This document shows, piece after piece, positions 8,594 to 17,736 of a stretch of DNA of 64,000 nt. Every line of letters begins with the position of its first letter. Within the stretch, counting starts at the first letter, position 1. The position numbers and the translations under genes were made by a program. This stretch comes from UBA11574 sp963752565. GTDB taxonomy: Bacteria; Desulfobacterota; Desulfobacteria; Desulfobacterales; UBA11574. The stretch spans positions 62,001 through 126,000 of the forward strand of contig CAVVZC010000028.1 in NCBI GenBank assembly GCA_963752565.1, in the 5' to 3' direction. The notes below the pieces were generated by a model. That model did not search any database, had not been told where the DNA came from, and was given only the letters and a program-made list of their open reading frames with translations.

Positions 8594-9070
8594 CTAATCA
8601 TCATCGTCGATACTGCCAGAATCATCGTCGGAAATTTTCAACGAATGCGATAGATTCTTGATATCGCTCTTTTCATCAAAATCTTCTTCGGGGATGTCTT
8701 CATCCAGCAGATCGTCGATTTCCACCGCCTCCTCTTCAATCTCATTTAAGGGAAGCGGCTTTTTCTTTTCTTTTGTCAAAAGATCAGTGTCGTTAAAAAG
8801 CAGTTCAACAGGCTGATCATCGCCGGATTCGTACATCTTTTTAACGGCTGCAGCGATTTTTTTGGCATATATACCAAGTGGAAACAGGTTTTGAGTTCTT
8901 AAGGCCTGTATAAGCGCTTCTTGGCCTTTTTCGATGGCTGATTTTACGGTTTCGTCTTCAAACGTTTCCTCACACAGAAAAGAAAATATTTCTTTATCCA
9001 GTTCAGCGAATTCTCTGATGATAATACCGGTTTTTTCATCGTTTTTCAAAATAGTGTATTTTTGTTTCAT
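8594..9070 (-). CDS. Acidic protein of unknown function
   Basis: A 158-residue protein I do not recognise. The first 90 residues look globular (ILKNDEKTGIIIREFAELDK, FSFLCEETFEDETVKSAIEK, LIQALRTQNLFPLGIYAKKI). The second half is a low-complexity acidic tail ending SDDDSGSIDDDD, with repeated Glu/Asp runs. There is no signal peptide or membrane segment, so it is probably cytoplasmic. It is a single gene with AAAGGAG-like sequence upstream of the ATG. The acidic tail resembles those of proteins that bind basic partners, but that is only a compositional remark. Confidence 0.75.
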   Translation of the reverse strand: MKQKYTILKNDEKTGIIIREFAELDKEIFSFLCEETFEDETVKSAIEKGQEALIQALRTQNLFPLGIYAKKIAAAVKKMYESGDDQPVELLFNDTDLLTKEKKKPLPLNEIEEEAVEIDDLLDEDIPEEDFDEKSDIKNLSHSLKISDDDSGSIDDDD

Positions 9071-9476
9071 TTTGTATCTCCTTTAAATACAAGCGATTCT
9101 ATCATTGATTTGTCGAAAATCACAAAAAGCGGGTGATGTCAACTAACAATAGAAAAATATTGACCTTAAATGTCCAAAATGTTAGTTAGTGTCTGAATGA
9201 AAACTGTCGTTTTCGCCAATATCGGCGTGAGACTCAAATTTTACCCGTCTCGGGCGGATTAATCCTCGAGATACTACCAGTATTAGTGCTTGCCCCGCAG
9301 GTCCCCGTGGAGTTGCCGGGACAGGCTGGCTTAAGTTTACTGGGTGGTTAATCCGCCAACGTTCTGGGCGAAGAAAATTTTTCATCTTCCCCCGGTCAAA
9401 GTCCTTGATTTCCGACTGGATCTTAACGAAAAACCATAGTTTTTGTTTGCACACGAGTTCAAAAGGTTATATCGCC
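9071..9476. other. Gap before tRNA-Ser with an inverted-repeat element
   Basis: 406 bases without a supportable gene. The 9182-9454 open frame on the minus strand lies over the inverted-repeat element described separately and has no ribosome binding site. Confidence 0.4.
9253..9357. repeat. 105-bp element bounded by inverted repeats GGCGGATTAA
   Basis: Perfect 10-bp terminal inverted repeats, GGCGGATTAA (9253-9262) and TTAATCCGCC (9348-9357), enclose a GC-richer core with further hairpin potential. A related sequence, GGCGGGTTAAT, bounds another hairpin at 9816-9853, on the far side of the two tRNA-Ser genes. It may be a small dispersed repeat family. Confidence 0.55.
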
Positions 9477-9564
9477 GGAGGGATGGCTGAGTGGTTGAAA
9501 GCGGCGGTCTTGAAAACCGTTGAGTGTAACAGCTCCGTGGGTTCGAATCCTACTCCCTCCGCCA
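9477..9564 (+). tRNA. tRNA-Ser (UGA)
   Basis: Acceptor GGAGGGA (9477-9483) pairs with TCCCTCC (9554-9560), discriminator G, encoded CCA at 9562-9564. The anticodon loop CTTGAAA gives anticodon TGA, reading UCA serine codons. A long variable arm (TTGAGTGTAACAGCTCC region) and a normal T loop (GTTCGAATC) are present. Here UGA is the anticodon and has no bearing on stop-codon reading. Confidence 0.97.
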
Positions 9565-9630
9565 TTTTTTATGTATTGCTTTAAATGTTTTCAACACACG
9601 AATCGATTGCTTAATAATTTATCGGTAAAC

Positions 9631-9723
9631 GGAGAGATGGCCGAGTTGGCTGAAGGCGCTCGCCTGCTAAGCGAGTGAGGGGCGAAAGTTCCTCCGAGGG
9701 TTCGAATCCCTCTCTCTCCGCCA
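9631..9723 (+). tRNA. tRNA-Ser (GCU)
   Basis: Acceptor GGAGAGA (9631-9637) pairs with TCTCTCC (9713-9719), with encoded CCA at 9721-9723. The anticodon loop CTGCTAA gives GCT, reading AGC/AGU serine codons. The long variable arm is typical of tRNA-Ser. It lies 66 bases after the other tRNA-Ser gene and is probably co-transcribed. Confidence 0.97.
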
Positions 9724-9815
9724 TTTTAAAAACATCGCCCGCCTCTAAAGGCTGGGCTTTTTACTTTGTGCCTGTCCATAAATGGTTATTTTGCCCAATC
9801 TCTTTCTTATGCTCG

Positions 9816-9853
9816 AAAATTAACCCGCCACCGATCTTTGGCGGGTTAATTTT
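9816..9853. terminator. 14-bp perfect hairpin downstream of the tRNA-Ser pair
   Basis: AAAATTAACCCGCC (9816-9829) and GGCGGGTTAATTTT (9840-9853) form a perfect stem with a 10-base loop, with a T-rich 3' side. It could terminate tRNA transcription, or be another copy of the GGCGGxTTAA repeat seen at 9253-9357. A partial further copy (GGGTTAATTTT) begins about 30 bases downstream. Confidence 0.6.
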
Positions 9854-10022
9854 GAAAATATCAACGATATGAATGGGTTAATTTTCTCGCATGCCCCTTC
9901 GGGGTGTAGGCCCCACGGGCCGGAGGCTTGATCTTGAACATAATATCTCATTTTTAGACAGACACTAATTTTGAGATTTTGGTATAATTTCAAGATTCGT
10001 AACCTTTTACTCTGTTGAAGCC

Positions 10023-11090
10023 ATGACCATGAAAGAAATCAATCAGACTCGAAAACTGCTCATTGAATGGTATCGTCGCCATCACCGCCGACTGCCATGG
10101 CGCGAAACCGATGATCCTTATCGGATATGGGTTTCCGAGGTGATGCTTCAGCAAACTCAGGTGCAAACCGTTCTGCCTTATTATCAACAATTTTTACGTG
10201 ATTTTCCGGACGTCCAAACGCTTGCAAATGCCAATTTGCAAGCGGTGTTAAAGGCCTGGGAAGGGTTGGGGTATTATGCCCGGGCGCGCAATATGCATCG
10301 ATCGGCAAAGATCATCCTCGAACAGTACCCCGAAAAATTCCCGGATTCCTGGGATGTGCTTCGGGAATTGCCCGGCATAGGGGATTATATCGCTTGTGCG
10401 GTTTTAAGCATAGCATTTAATCAACCTTATGCTGTTGTGGACGGCAACGTCAAACGGGTTCTGGCCCGGTTCTATGAAATTTCAGAACCGGTTAACAAAT
10501 CGACCTCATATAAAATTTTTAAGGAAGCTGCCGAACGTCTTCTTGATCGTCATCATCCGGGTATGTTCAATCAGGCCTGTATGGAGTTGGGCGCTTTGGT
10601 TTGCAAACCCAAAAAACCCGATTGCAATGGTTGCCCGGTCCATTTCCGGTGCCGCGCCAACCAAGCAGGACATGTCGATCAATTCCCCAAACGTATCCGG
10701 AAACCTAAAACACCCCTGCACAATATCGCCGTCGGAGTGGTATACAAAAATAACCATATGCTGATCACTCGCCGTAAACCCGAGGGGTTATTGGGAGGAC
10801 TGTGGGAATTTCCCGGCGGCAAAATCGGAAAACATGAACGTCCTGAACAGGCCTGTGCCAGAGAAATCAAGGAGGAACTGAATCTGAATGTGGCGATCAC
10901 CGGCCATATTGCACAGGTCAAACACGCCTATACGCATTTTAGAATTATTATGGAAGTCTTCTCCTGCCGGTATGTGTCCGGTGACGTAAGACTCAACGGT
11001 CCGGTGGATTTCCGATGGATTACGCTCGAAGAGATCGATCAGTATCCGTTCCCCAAAGCCAATCATAAATTTATTCATCTTTTAAGTTAA
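10023..11090 (+). CDS. mutY: A/G-specific adenine DNA glycosylase MutY
   Basis: MutY removes adenine mispaired with 8-oxoguanine. The 355-residue protein has the family order: catalytic Glu in VSEVMLQQTQV, the helix-hairpin-helix LPGIGDYIACAVLSIAF, the catalytic Asp in YAVVDGNVKRVLARF, then the [4Fe-4S] cluster cysteines CKPKKPDCNGCPVHFRC. The C-terminal 8-oxoG-recognition domain is Nudix-like (GLLGGLWEFPGGKIGKHE, ACAREIKEELNL). The start could be 10023 or the second Met at 10029. It is a single gene, convergent with arcC and separated from it by a hairpin. Confidence 0.95.
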   Translation: MTMKEINQTRKLLIEWYRRHHRRLPWRETDDPYRIWVSEVMLQQTQVQTVLPYYQQFLRDFPDVQTLANANLQAVLKAWEGLGYYARARNMHRSAKIILEQYPEKFPDSWDVLRELPGIGDYIACAVLSIAFNQPYAVVDGNVKRVLARFYEISEPVNKSTSYKIFKEAAERLLDRHHPGMFNQACMELGALVCKPKKPDCNGCPVHFRCRANQAGHVDQFPKRIRKPKTPLHNIAVGVVYKNNHMLITRRKPEGLLGGLWEFPGGKIGKHERPEQACAREIKEELNLNVAITGHIAQVKHAYTHFRIIMEVFSCRYVSGDVRLNGPVDFRWITLEEIDQYPFPKANHKFIHLLS

Positions 11091-11142
11091 TTCGTTTCTT
11101 ATGGTAGAATTTATTTTAAAATTTAGTTCTTCTTCCAGTTAG

Positions 11143-11182
11143 TTAGGATAAAGGGTTCCAACTCCTTTGGAGATTATCCTAA
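11143..11182. terminator. Hairpin between convergent mutY and arcC
   Basis: Perfect 9-bp arms TTAGGATAA (11143-11151) and TTATCCTAA (11174-11182) lie in the intergenic space of two converging genes, a usual place for a bidirectional terminator. The loop is long (22 bases) and the stem AT-rich, so strength is doubtful. Confidence 0.45.
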
Positions 11183-11216
11183 AATGTTAAGCGAGGCAAT
11201 TTTCAATTTGTTCGAG

Positions 11217-12152
11217 TTAGTTTATAATTTCGGTCCCTGATTTTCCTTTAACGGCGTTCTCAATATCCTCAATGGAAGCAATGACGGCTCTTTTGCCGGA
11301 ATTTTGAACAAACTCGATGACGGCTTCAATTTTAGGCCCCATGGAACCGGGAGGAAAATGCCCCTCTGCTAAAAATCGGTTGGCCTGGTGGGTGGTTAAA
11401 GACCTGAGGAATTTCTGGTTTTTTGTTCCATAATTCAACGCAGCACCTTGAACATCGGTGGCGATTAAAAAAATATCCACACCCACCTCTTCAGCCAGTT
11501 TTGCGCTGGCCAGGTCCTTGTCGATGACCGCATCCACTCCGCTAAAACTTCGCCCTTTTCGAATAACCGGTATTCCCCCTCCACCACAGCAAATAACGAT
11601 GAACTTCATATCGATGAGTTTTCTAATTTCCCGCTTTTCTACAACGGTAACCGGTACGGGAGAAGCCACAACCCGCCGGTATCCTTTGGCGGTTTTTCGG
11701 GTCGGATAGGGAAGGGTCTGTGCTTTAGCCTTTGTAAAAACGGGGCCGACAGGTTTTGATGGGTTTAAAAATGCCGGATCGTTTTTATCCACAACGACAT
11801 AACTCAAGAGGCTTACGAAGTAATGTTCGCTGTCATCCCCAAGATGCATCAATTCCGTGTCCAAGGTTGATTCGATCATGTAACCGATTTGCCCCTGGGT
11901 CTGGGCAACCAGGATCTCCAGCGGCAGTTTCGGAACTGTATCACAGCTTTCCTGTTTCAGCATGAGGTCGCCCACCTGGGGGCCGTTGCCGTGGGTGATG
12001 ATGATCCTGTATTTTTTGGAAAGCCTTGCAATATGTTGGATGGGCATTTTTAAATTTTCGAACTGTTCTTCAACGGTTCCTTTTTGGCCTTTTCGAATCA
12101 GTGCGTTGCCGCCCAATGCCACCAGAAGGATCTGTTTGTTTTTTTTTATCAT
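11217..12152 (-). CDS. arcC: Carbamate kinase
   Basis: A 311-residue amino-acid kinase family enzyme that interconverts carbamoyl phosphate plus ADP with carbamate plus ATP. Signature segments are LLVALGGNALIRKGQKGT, IIITHGNGPQVGDLMLKQE, FIVICCGGGGIPVIRK, GVDAVIDKDLASAKLAEEVG and EGHFPPGSMGPKIEAVIEF. It is the last gene of a three-gene unit, 12 bases after the COG2403 protein. An ATP-forming role would fit fermentation-style energy recovery, but no arginine deiminase or ornithine carbamoyltransferase gene is beside it. Confidence 0.93.
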   Translation of the reverse strand: MIKKNKQILLVALGGNALIRKGQKGTVEEQFENLKMPIQHIARLSKKYRIIITHGNGPQVGDLMLKQESCDTVPKLPLEILVAQTQGQIGYMIESTLDTELMHLGDDSEHYFVSLLSYVVVDKNDPAFLNPSKPVGPVFTKAKAQTLPYPTRKTAKGYRRVVASPVPVTVVEKREIRKLIDMKFIVICCGGGGIPVIRKGRSFSGVDAVIDKDLASAKLAEEVGVDIFLIATDVQGAALNYGTKNQKFLRSLTTHQANRFLAEGHFPPGSMGPKIEAVIEFVQNSGKRAVIASIEDIENAVKGKSGTEIIN

Positions 12153-12164
12153 GATGACCTTTAT

Positions 12165-13493
12165 TCAAGCACCATCTATTTTTTGCAGACAATCAAGCAA
12201 TACATCCTCCAGAAAAGGATTGCTGTGATCCTTGTATTCGTAACGCACGCGAACGGTCGGTTTGTTAATTGAGAGAAGTTTTGGCAGGTCGATAGGGGTC
12301 GCACAAAGAACCAGATCACATTCAGCCTGATTAATGGTTAATTCCAGATCATGAATTTGATTTTTACTGTATCCCATGGCCGGGAGCACCGAACCGATAT
12401 TTGGATATCGGCTGTACGTATTTTTTATGGTTCCGACGGCATTCGCCTTGGGATCGACGATATCGGCCGCTGCATACATTTGAGCGGCAATAACGCCGGC
12501 GCCGTAAGACATCCCACCGTGGGTCAGGGTGGGACCGTCTTCGACAACCAGAACCCGTTGTCCTTTTATTTTTCCAGGATCGTCTATCAAAATCGCCGAT
12601 TCCGCCAGAACAATTTTTGCGTCAGGCGCATGGGTTATAATATTTTTACGGACGGTTTCTATCTGCTGGGGGTTGGCGCTGTCCACCTTGTTGATGACGG
12701 CAATGTCCGCCATAAGCATATTGGTTTCACCAGGGTAGTATAGCAGTTCGTGACCAGCCCTGTGAGGATCAAAAATCACAATATGAACGTCAGGATAATA
12801 AAAGGGCGTATCATTGTTTCCGCCGTCCCACACGATGACATCCGCTTCTTTTTCCGCTGCCTTGAGAATCTGCCCGTAATCGATGCCCGAATAGACGACG
12901 ATGCCCTGAGATACCAGAGGTTCATATTCTTCTCTTTCTTCTATGGTGCACTGATGTTTTTTTATATCTTCATAAGAAGCAAAGCGTTGGACCACCTGGC
13001 GGGTCAAATCTCCGTAGGGCATGGGATGGCGAATCGCCACCACCTTCTTTCCTTTTGTTTTCATTATGTTACAGATATGCCGCGTGGTTTGAGATTTTCC
13101 GCATCCCGTGCGGACAGCGCAAACCGCCACCACCGTTTTTTTGGATTTTAACATGGTATAGGTGGCACCAATAAGAATAAAGTCCGCCCCGCCGGCCATG
13201 ACCATAGACGCCTTGTGCATCACGTCCGTGTGAGGTATATCGCTGTAGGAAAATGCAACCAGATCCACCTTGTGTTCGCGAATCAGATCGGTGAGCTGGT
13301 TTTCGGAATAGATGGGAACGCCTGTAGGATAAAGCTTGCCCGAAAGTTCCGGCGGATAGATCCGTCCATCGATATTCGGAATCTGGGCTGCTGTAAACCC
13401 GATAACCCTGTAGTGACGATTATCCTTGAAATAGACATTAAAGTTGTGAAAATCACGTCCGGCAGCGCCCATAATAATGACTTTTTCAATCAT
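12165..13493 (-). CDS. COG2403-type P-loop protein, cyclic 2,3-diphosphoglycerate synthetase-like
   Basis: A 442-residue cytoplasmic protein. The N-terminal third is a Rossmann-like domain (VIIMGAAGRDFHNFNVYF, GVPIYSENQLTDLIREHKVD). The central part is a P-loop NTPase with Walker A VCAVRTGCGKSQTTRHI, followed by VIVWDGGNNDTPFYYPD and MLMADIAVINKVDSA (NKxD-like). The C-terminal part includes RVLVVEDGPTLTHGGMSYGAG and YSRYPNIGSVLPAMGYS. Homologues include archaeal cyclic 2,3-diphosphoglycerate synthetase, but most bacterial members have no demonstrated reaction. It sits between an ornithine aminotransferase and a carbamate kinase with short spacings, so a role in the same nitrogen pathway is inferred, not shown. 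Confidence 0.85.
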   Translation of the reverse strand: MIEKVIIMGAAGRDFHNFNVYFKDNRHYRVIGFTAAQIPNIDGRIYPPELSGKLYPTGVPIYSENQLTDLIREHKVDLVAFSYSDIPHTDVMHKASMVMAGGADFILIGATYTMLKSKKTVVAVCAVRTGCGKSQTTRHICNIMKTKGKKVVAIRHPMPYGDLTRQVVQRFASYEDIKKHQCTIEEREEYEPLVSQGIVVYSGIDYGQILKAAEKEADVIVWDGGNNDTPFYYPDVHIVIFDPHRAGHELLYYPGETNMLMADIAVINKVDSANPQQIETVRKNIITHAPDAKIVLAESAILIDDPGKIKGQRVLVVEDGPTLTHGGMSYGAGVIAAQMYAAADIVDPKANAVGTIKNTYSRYPNIGSVLPAMGYSKNQIHDLELTINQAECDLVLCATPIDLPKLLSINKPTVRVRYEYKDHSNPFLEDVLLDCLQKIDGA

Positions 13494-13554
13494 TTGCTTC
13501 TTCCAAATAACATGTCTATATACGTTGATTTCAAAATGCTCTGATTTAAAACAA

Positions 13555-14775
13555 TCAAACAGATTCTTTGTTGGAGTTTTGGGTTAGAACCGGTCTGATC
13601 CTGTCCATCGCCCAGTCGATCTCTTCTTTGGTGATCACCAGCGGCGGAGCAAATCGGATAACGTTTTCATGGGTTTCTTTGCAAAGCAATCCTTTTGTCA
13701 TGAGGTCTTCACAAAATCGCCGGGCGCCACCGGCTTCCGGAAGGAGTTCGACGCCGATCAAAAGCCCTTTTCCTCTGATTTCTTTGATGAAAGGGCTTTG
13801 TATGGTTTTCAGTTGAGACAAAAAGTATTCTCCCATTTCTCTGGAATTGTCGATCATATTCTCTTCGATCAAGACGTTAAGCGCTGTTCGTGCTACGGCG
13901 CATGCCAGAGGATTGCCGCCGAAAGTGCTCCCATGGTCGCCGGGCATGAAGACGCCCAGCACTTCTTTGTTCGATAACACCGCGGAAATGGGGTAGAACC
14001 CCCCGGAAAGCGCTTTGCCGATCACCGTGACATCGGCTTCGATATCTTCGTGCTCTTCTGCCAGAAGTTTGCCCGTCCGCCCTAATCCTGTTTGGATTTC
14101 GTCCAGAATCAAGATGACGTCGTGCCTTTCACAGCTGGCCTTAACGTCTTTAAGATATCCGGCCGGCGGGATGATCACCCCGGCTTCTCCCTGGATCGGC
14201 TCCAAAAGAACCCCCACCGTATGCGGTGTGATTGCCTGTTCTATGGCGTCGGCGTCGCCGAACGGGACGATTTTAAATCCCGGAGGAAAGGGGCCGAATC
14301 CGTCTCTATATTGGTTTTCGGTGCTGAATCCGATAATGGCGATGGTCCGGCCATGAAAATTGTTTTCACAGACGATGATTTCCGCTTTGTCATGGGGAAC
14401 ACCCTTGATCCTATATCCCCATTTTCGAACCGCCTTGATAACGGTTTCAACGGCTTCGGCACCGCTGTTCATGGGCAACACCTTATGAGAACGTGTCAAT
14501 TCACAAAGCTCCTTGTAAAAAGGCCCCAGTTGATCGTTGCGAAACGCCCGTGAGGTCAGTGTCAGTTTTTGGGTCTGTTCGATCATGGTTTTCATGATCT
14601 TCGGGTGGCAATGACCTTGATTGACCGCGGAATATGCAGACAGGCAGTCCATGTACTTGTTGCCCTCTACGTCCCAGACCCACAACCGCTCACCGCGGGC
14701 TAAAACCACATCCAGCGGTTTATAATTGTGGGCACCGAATTCTTCTTCCAATTGTATGTAATGTTGCTGATTCAT
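13555..14775 (-). CDS. rocD: Ornithine aminotransferase (class III, PLP)
   Basis: A class III pyridoxal-phosphate aminotransferase, about 406 residues from the ATG at 14775, which has GGAGG ten bases upstream; longer in-frame starts up to 14871 lack support. The N-terminus NYKPLDVVLARGERLWVWDV and the segments YSAVNQGHCHPKI, LPMNSGAEAVETVIKAVRKW, NNFHGRTIAIIGFST, EPIQGEAGVIIP, ILDEIQTGLGRTGK and the PLP lysine in IGKALSGGFYPISAV resemble ornithine-oxo-acid transaminase more than acetylornithine aminotransferase. It would convert ornithine and 2-oxoglutarate to glutamate semialdehyde and glutamate. It leads the unit with the COG2403 protein and carbamate kinase. Confidence 0.88.
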   Translation of the reverse strand: MNQQHYIQLEEEFGAHNYKPLDVVLARGERLWVWDVEGNKYMDCLSAYSAVNQGHCHPKIMKTMIEQTQKLTLTSRAFRNDQLGPFYKELCELTRSHKVLPMNSGAEAVETVIKAVRKWGYRIKGVPHDKAEIIVCENNFHGRTIAIIGFSTENQYRDGFGPFPPGFKIVPFGDADAIEQAITPHTVGVLLEPIQGEAGVIIPPAGYLKDVKASCERHDVILILDEIQTGLGRTGKLLAEEHEDIEADVTVIGKALSGGFYPISAVLSNKEVLGVFMPGDHGSTFGGNPLACAVARTALNVLIEENMIDNSREMGEYFLSQLKTIQSPFIKEIRGKGLLIGVELLPEAGGARRFCEDLMTKGLLCKETHENVIRFAPPLVITKEEIDWAMDRIRPVLTQNSNKESV

Positions 14776-15567
14776 TATTGTCCTCCAGATGGGCCTGATA
14801 ACCATATCGCCTTTTTTGAAAACACATGGCGATGGTCTTTCACTGCTAACATCGGGTGAAAACACGACCATGTTATGAGTTTACATAAAAATTTGGTTGC
14901 GAAACTTGAGTGCGTTATTACAAACGAAACTTTCCAGACGCCTTAATTACCCTTGAAGCATATTGAATGCCAATTAACTAGTCAAGGCCCTAAATTAATA
15001 TTTGAATACAGGCAAATCCTGGTTATTTAAATTTTAAAAAAGCGGCAATTTTTGATCGGCCGTTTCTTTTTCAGGAAAGCCAAGGATACCTCATTGCCTT
15101 CGGCATGACTCCTACGGCGTCTTCGTTATCATGGGTTCGCAGCCCCGCTGTTAGCGGGACCGCTTCAAACTTGATGCCTTGAATCTGGGGCATCCTTGGC
15201 TTTCGCTCATTTAGGGTTTAAGCAGATCGAAATCAAAAAACGTTTTAATTACACAAAGAACTCAGCTCAATAATACATTTGATCTAAAAATGGTAGAAGG
15301 CGTGGTCACCCAAATCTTGCTTTTCTCTTTGATTTTGTGATATATATACAAAATTTGTCGAATACGAAGAAGTTTTAACGAACCTCAGTATCGCTAAATG
15401 CTCCGGTTTTGATATTAAACAAAGACTGGACGTTTTCGGTGCCACACTTTGTATTATTGCCGATATCGTTGCTCGGCTTGAATCAAAACGCTGGATGGAT
15501 TTATAAGATTAACGGTAAATTATCGGGCTCATATTACTCTTTTACTGTTGAAAGGATAAAGAAAGCA
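14776..15567. other. Long intergenic region with an inverted-repeat element
   Basis: About 790 bases between the divergent rocD unit and the SBBP gene, with no supportable gene. It should hold both promoters; none stands out clearly. The notable content is the 130-bp inverted-repeat element at 15075-15204. Confidence 0.4.
15075..15204. repeat. 130-bp element with 13-bp terminal inverted repeats
   Basis: GAAAGCCAAGGAT (15075-15087) and ATCCTTGGCTTTC (15192-15204) are perfect inverted repeats. The GC-rich core contains an internal perfect hairpin, CCCGCT GTT AGCGGG. The element has no open frame. It resembles a small non-coding dispersed repeat, a miniature element, or a structured RNA. Confidence 0.6.
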
Positions 15568-17721
15568 TTGATACTAAAATTGGATTTTACACGGTTTTTG
15601 AGGGGGTTGGAGTTTAAGACATGCGGGATGTTTGTTTTAGTTATCGGACTTGCGGTTTTATTTCTTTTTTATGAAGGTGTTGCCCATGCCGAGGCCGTCT
15701 ATTCATTTACAAAGACCATGGGCGGGACAAATGGTGATTTTGGTCAGTCCGTGGCAGTGGACAGCAGCGGAAACGTTTACATCACGGGATATTTTCAGGC
15801 ACGACGTGGATTTTGATCCTGACGCCGGCACGGACAACCTTACATCCGTCGGTTGATGAAGACATTTTTCTCACAAAGATAAATTCCGACGGCAGTTACG
15901 GGTGGACGAAGACCATGGGCGGGACGGTTCTGATGTTGGCCAGTCCGTGGCTGTAGACAGCAGCGACAACGTTTACATCACGGGATATTTTCAGGCACAA
16001 CGGTGGATTTCGATCCTGATCGCCGGTGACGGACAACCATACGTCCGTCGGTGATGAAGACATTTTTCTCACCAAGATAAATTCCGACGGCAGCTACGGT
16101 TGGACGAAGACCATGGGCGGGACGGTTCTGATGTTGGCCAGTCCGTTGCTGTGGACAGCAGCGACAACGTTTACATCACGGGATCTTTTCAAGGCAAACG
16201 GTGGATTTCGATCCTGATCCCGGTGACGGACCACCATACGTCCGTCGGTGTTGAAGACATTTTTCTCACCAAGATAAATTCCGACGGCAGCTACGGGTGG
16301 ACGAAGACCATGGGCGGGACGGATTCAGATATTGGCCAGTCCGTTGCTGTGGACAGCAGCGACAACGTTTACATCACGGGATCTTTTCAAGGCAAACGGT
16401 GGATTTCGATCCCGGTGCGGGGCACGGACAACCATACATCCGTCGGTGTTGAAGACATTTTTCTGACCAAGATAAATTCCGACGGCAGCTACGGGTGGAC
16501 GAAGACCATGGGCGGGACGGATCAGGATATTGGCCAGTCCGTTGCTGTGGACAGCAGCGACAACGTTTACATCACGGGATCTTTTCGAGGCACGAGCGGA
16601 TTTCGATCCTGGACACTGGATGACGGACAACCATACATCCGCCGGTGTTAGAAGACATTTTTCTAACCAAGATAAATTCCGACGGCAGTTACGGGTGGAC
16701 GAAGACCATGGGCGGGACCGATCAGGATATTGGCCAGTCCGTTGCTGTGGACAGCAGCGACAACGTTTACATCACCGGATCTTTTCAGGTCACGGTGGAT
16801 TTCGATCCCGGCGCCGACACGGACAACCAAACATCCGTTGGTCTTGATGACATTTTTCTGACAAAAATAAACTTTGACGGCAGCTACGACCTGACGAAGA
16901 CCCTGGGCGGGACGGATCAGGATTTTGGTCAATCCGTAATTGTGGACGACAACGTTAACGTTTACATCACCGGATCTTTTCGGGAAACGGTAGATTTTGA
17001 TCCTGGGACGGGCACGGATAACCAGACATCCGCTGGTCTCGAAGACATCTATCTCACGAAATTCAGATTGGTTGGCTTTGTTGTTACACCCACCAGCGTG
17101 ACAACAACAGGAGCTGGAGACACAGCTACCTTCACTGTGAGACTTTTAAGCGAGCCCACTGCAAATGTGACCCTTCCAGTCAGCAGCTCCAATCTCTCCG
17201 TAGGGATGGTTGACACATCGAGCCTGACTTTTACCACTATTAACTGGTCCGTGGACCAGACCGTAACTGTTACCAGCTTGGTTAGCAGCAGCCAGACCTA
17301 CAGCATAATATTGGGTGCGGCAAGCTCAGCAGATGTTGACTATGATGGCCTAAACCCAACGGACGTTACGGTGGTCAATGGTGGCAGTGACTCAGGAGGT
17401 GGCAGCAGCTGCTTCATCGCCACTGCAGCCTATGGTTCGCCCTTGGCGTCGCACGTTAAAGTGTTAAGTAGATTCCGTGATCATTTCCTGCTCACCAATG
17501 GAATCGGTAAGGGTTTTGTTCGTTTATACAATACCTATTCACCCCCTATGGCCGATTTTATAAAAAAACATGATAGTTTACGGGTGATGGTTCGTTTAGG
17601 CTTAATTCCCCTCGTCGGAGCCAGTTGGCTTGCCTTTGAAGATAGGCCCGATGTCCACTATGGCGCTTATGCTCTTTTTCGGTATTGGGTTGATCGGGCT
17701 TGTGAAATTCATTTGGTCTAA
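15568..17721 (+). CDS. Exported SBBP-repeat beta-propeller protein with CFI-box C-terminus, multiply frameshifted
   Basis: A signal peptide (CGMFVLVIGLAVLFLFYEG, then AHAEA) is followed by about seven tandem SBBP-type units (GQSVAVDSSDNVYITGSF, then VDFDPG and DIFLTKINSDGSYGWTKTMG), a Thr/Ser-rich beta-sandwich region (about 17070-17400) and a C-terminal CFIATAAYGSPLASHVKVL segment, the CFI-box associated with surface-protein sorting. The frame is broken in nearly every repeat between 15800 and 16650, often by loss of a G from GG/GGG runs; the last unit onwards (16645-17721) is intact. The start is uncertain: a TTG at 15568 after AAAGGATAAAG, or a Met about 20 codons later. It is either a decayed gene or a real gene with poorly resolved repeats. 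Confidence 0.75.
15708..17050 (+). repeat. Tandem repeats of about 198 bp in the SBBP gene
   Basis: The landmark TGGACGAAGACCATGGGC recurs at about 15902, 16101, 16298, 16496 and 16696, spacings of 199, 197, 198 and 200 bases, with degenerate copies at about 15708 and 16891. A 66-codon unit predicts exactly 198, so the deviations are one- or two-base indels that break the frame. This is a coding repeat, not a CRISPR: units are contiguous and have no spacers. Confidence 0.85.
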
Positions 17722-17736
17722 GAAAAAGTTTTCGAG

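Noticed and set aside
9182..9454. 90-codon minus-strand open frame
   Set aside because: Lies over an inverted-repeat element and lacks a start context; the repeat explains the open frame.
15708..17050. CRISPR array suggested by regular repeats
   Set aside because: Repeats are contiguous coding units of about 198 bp with no spacers; protein motif is SBBP.
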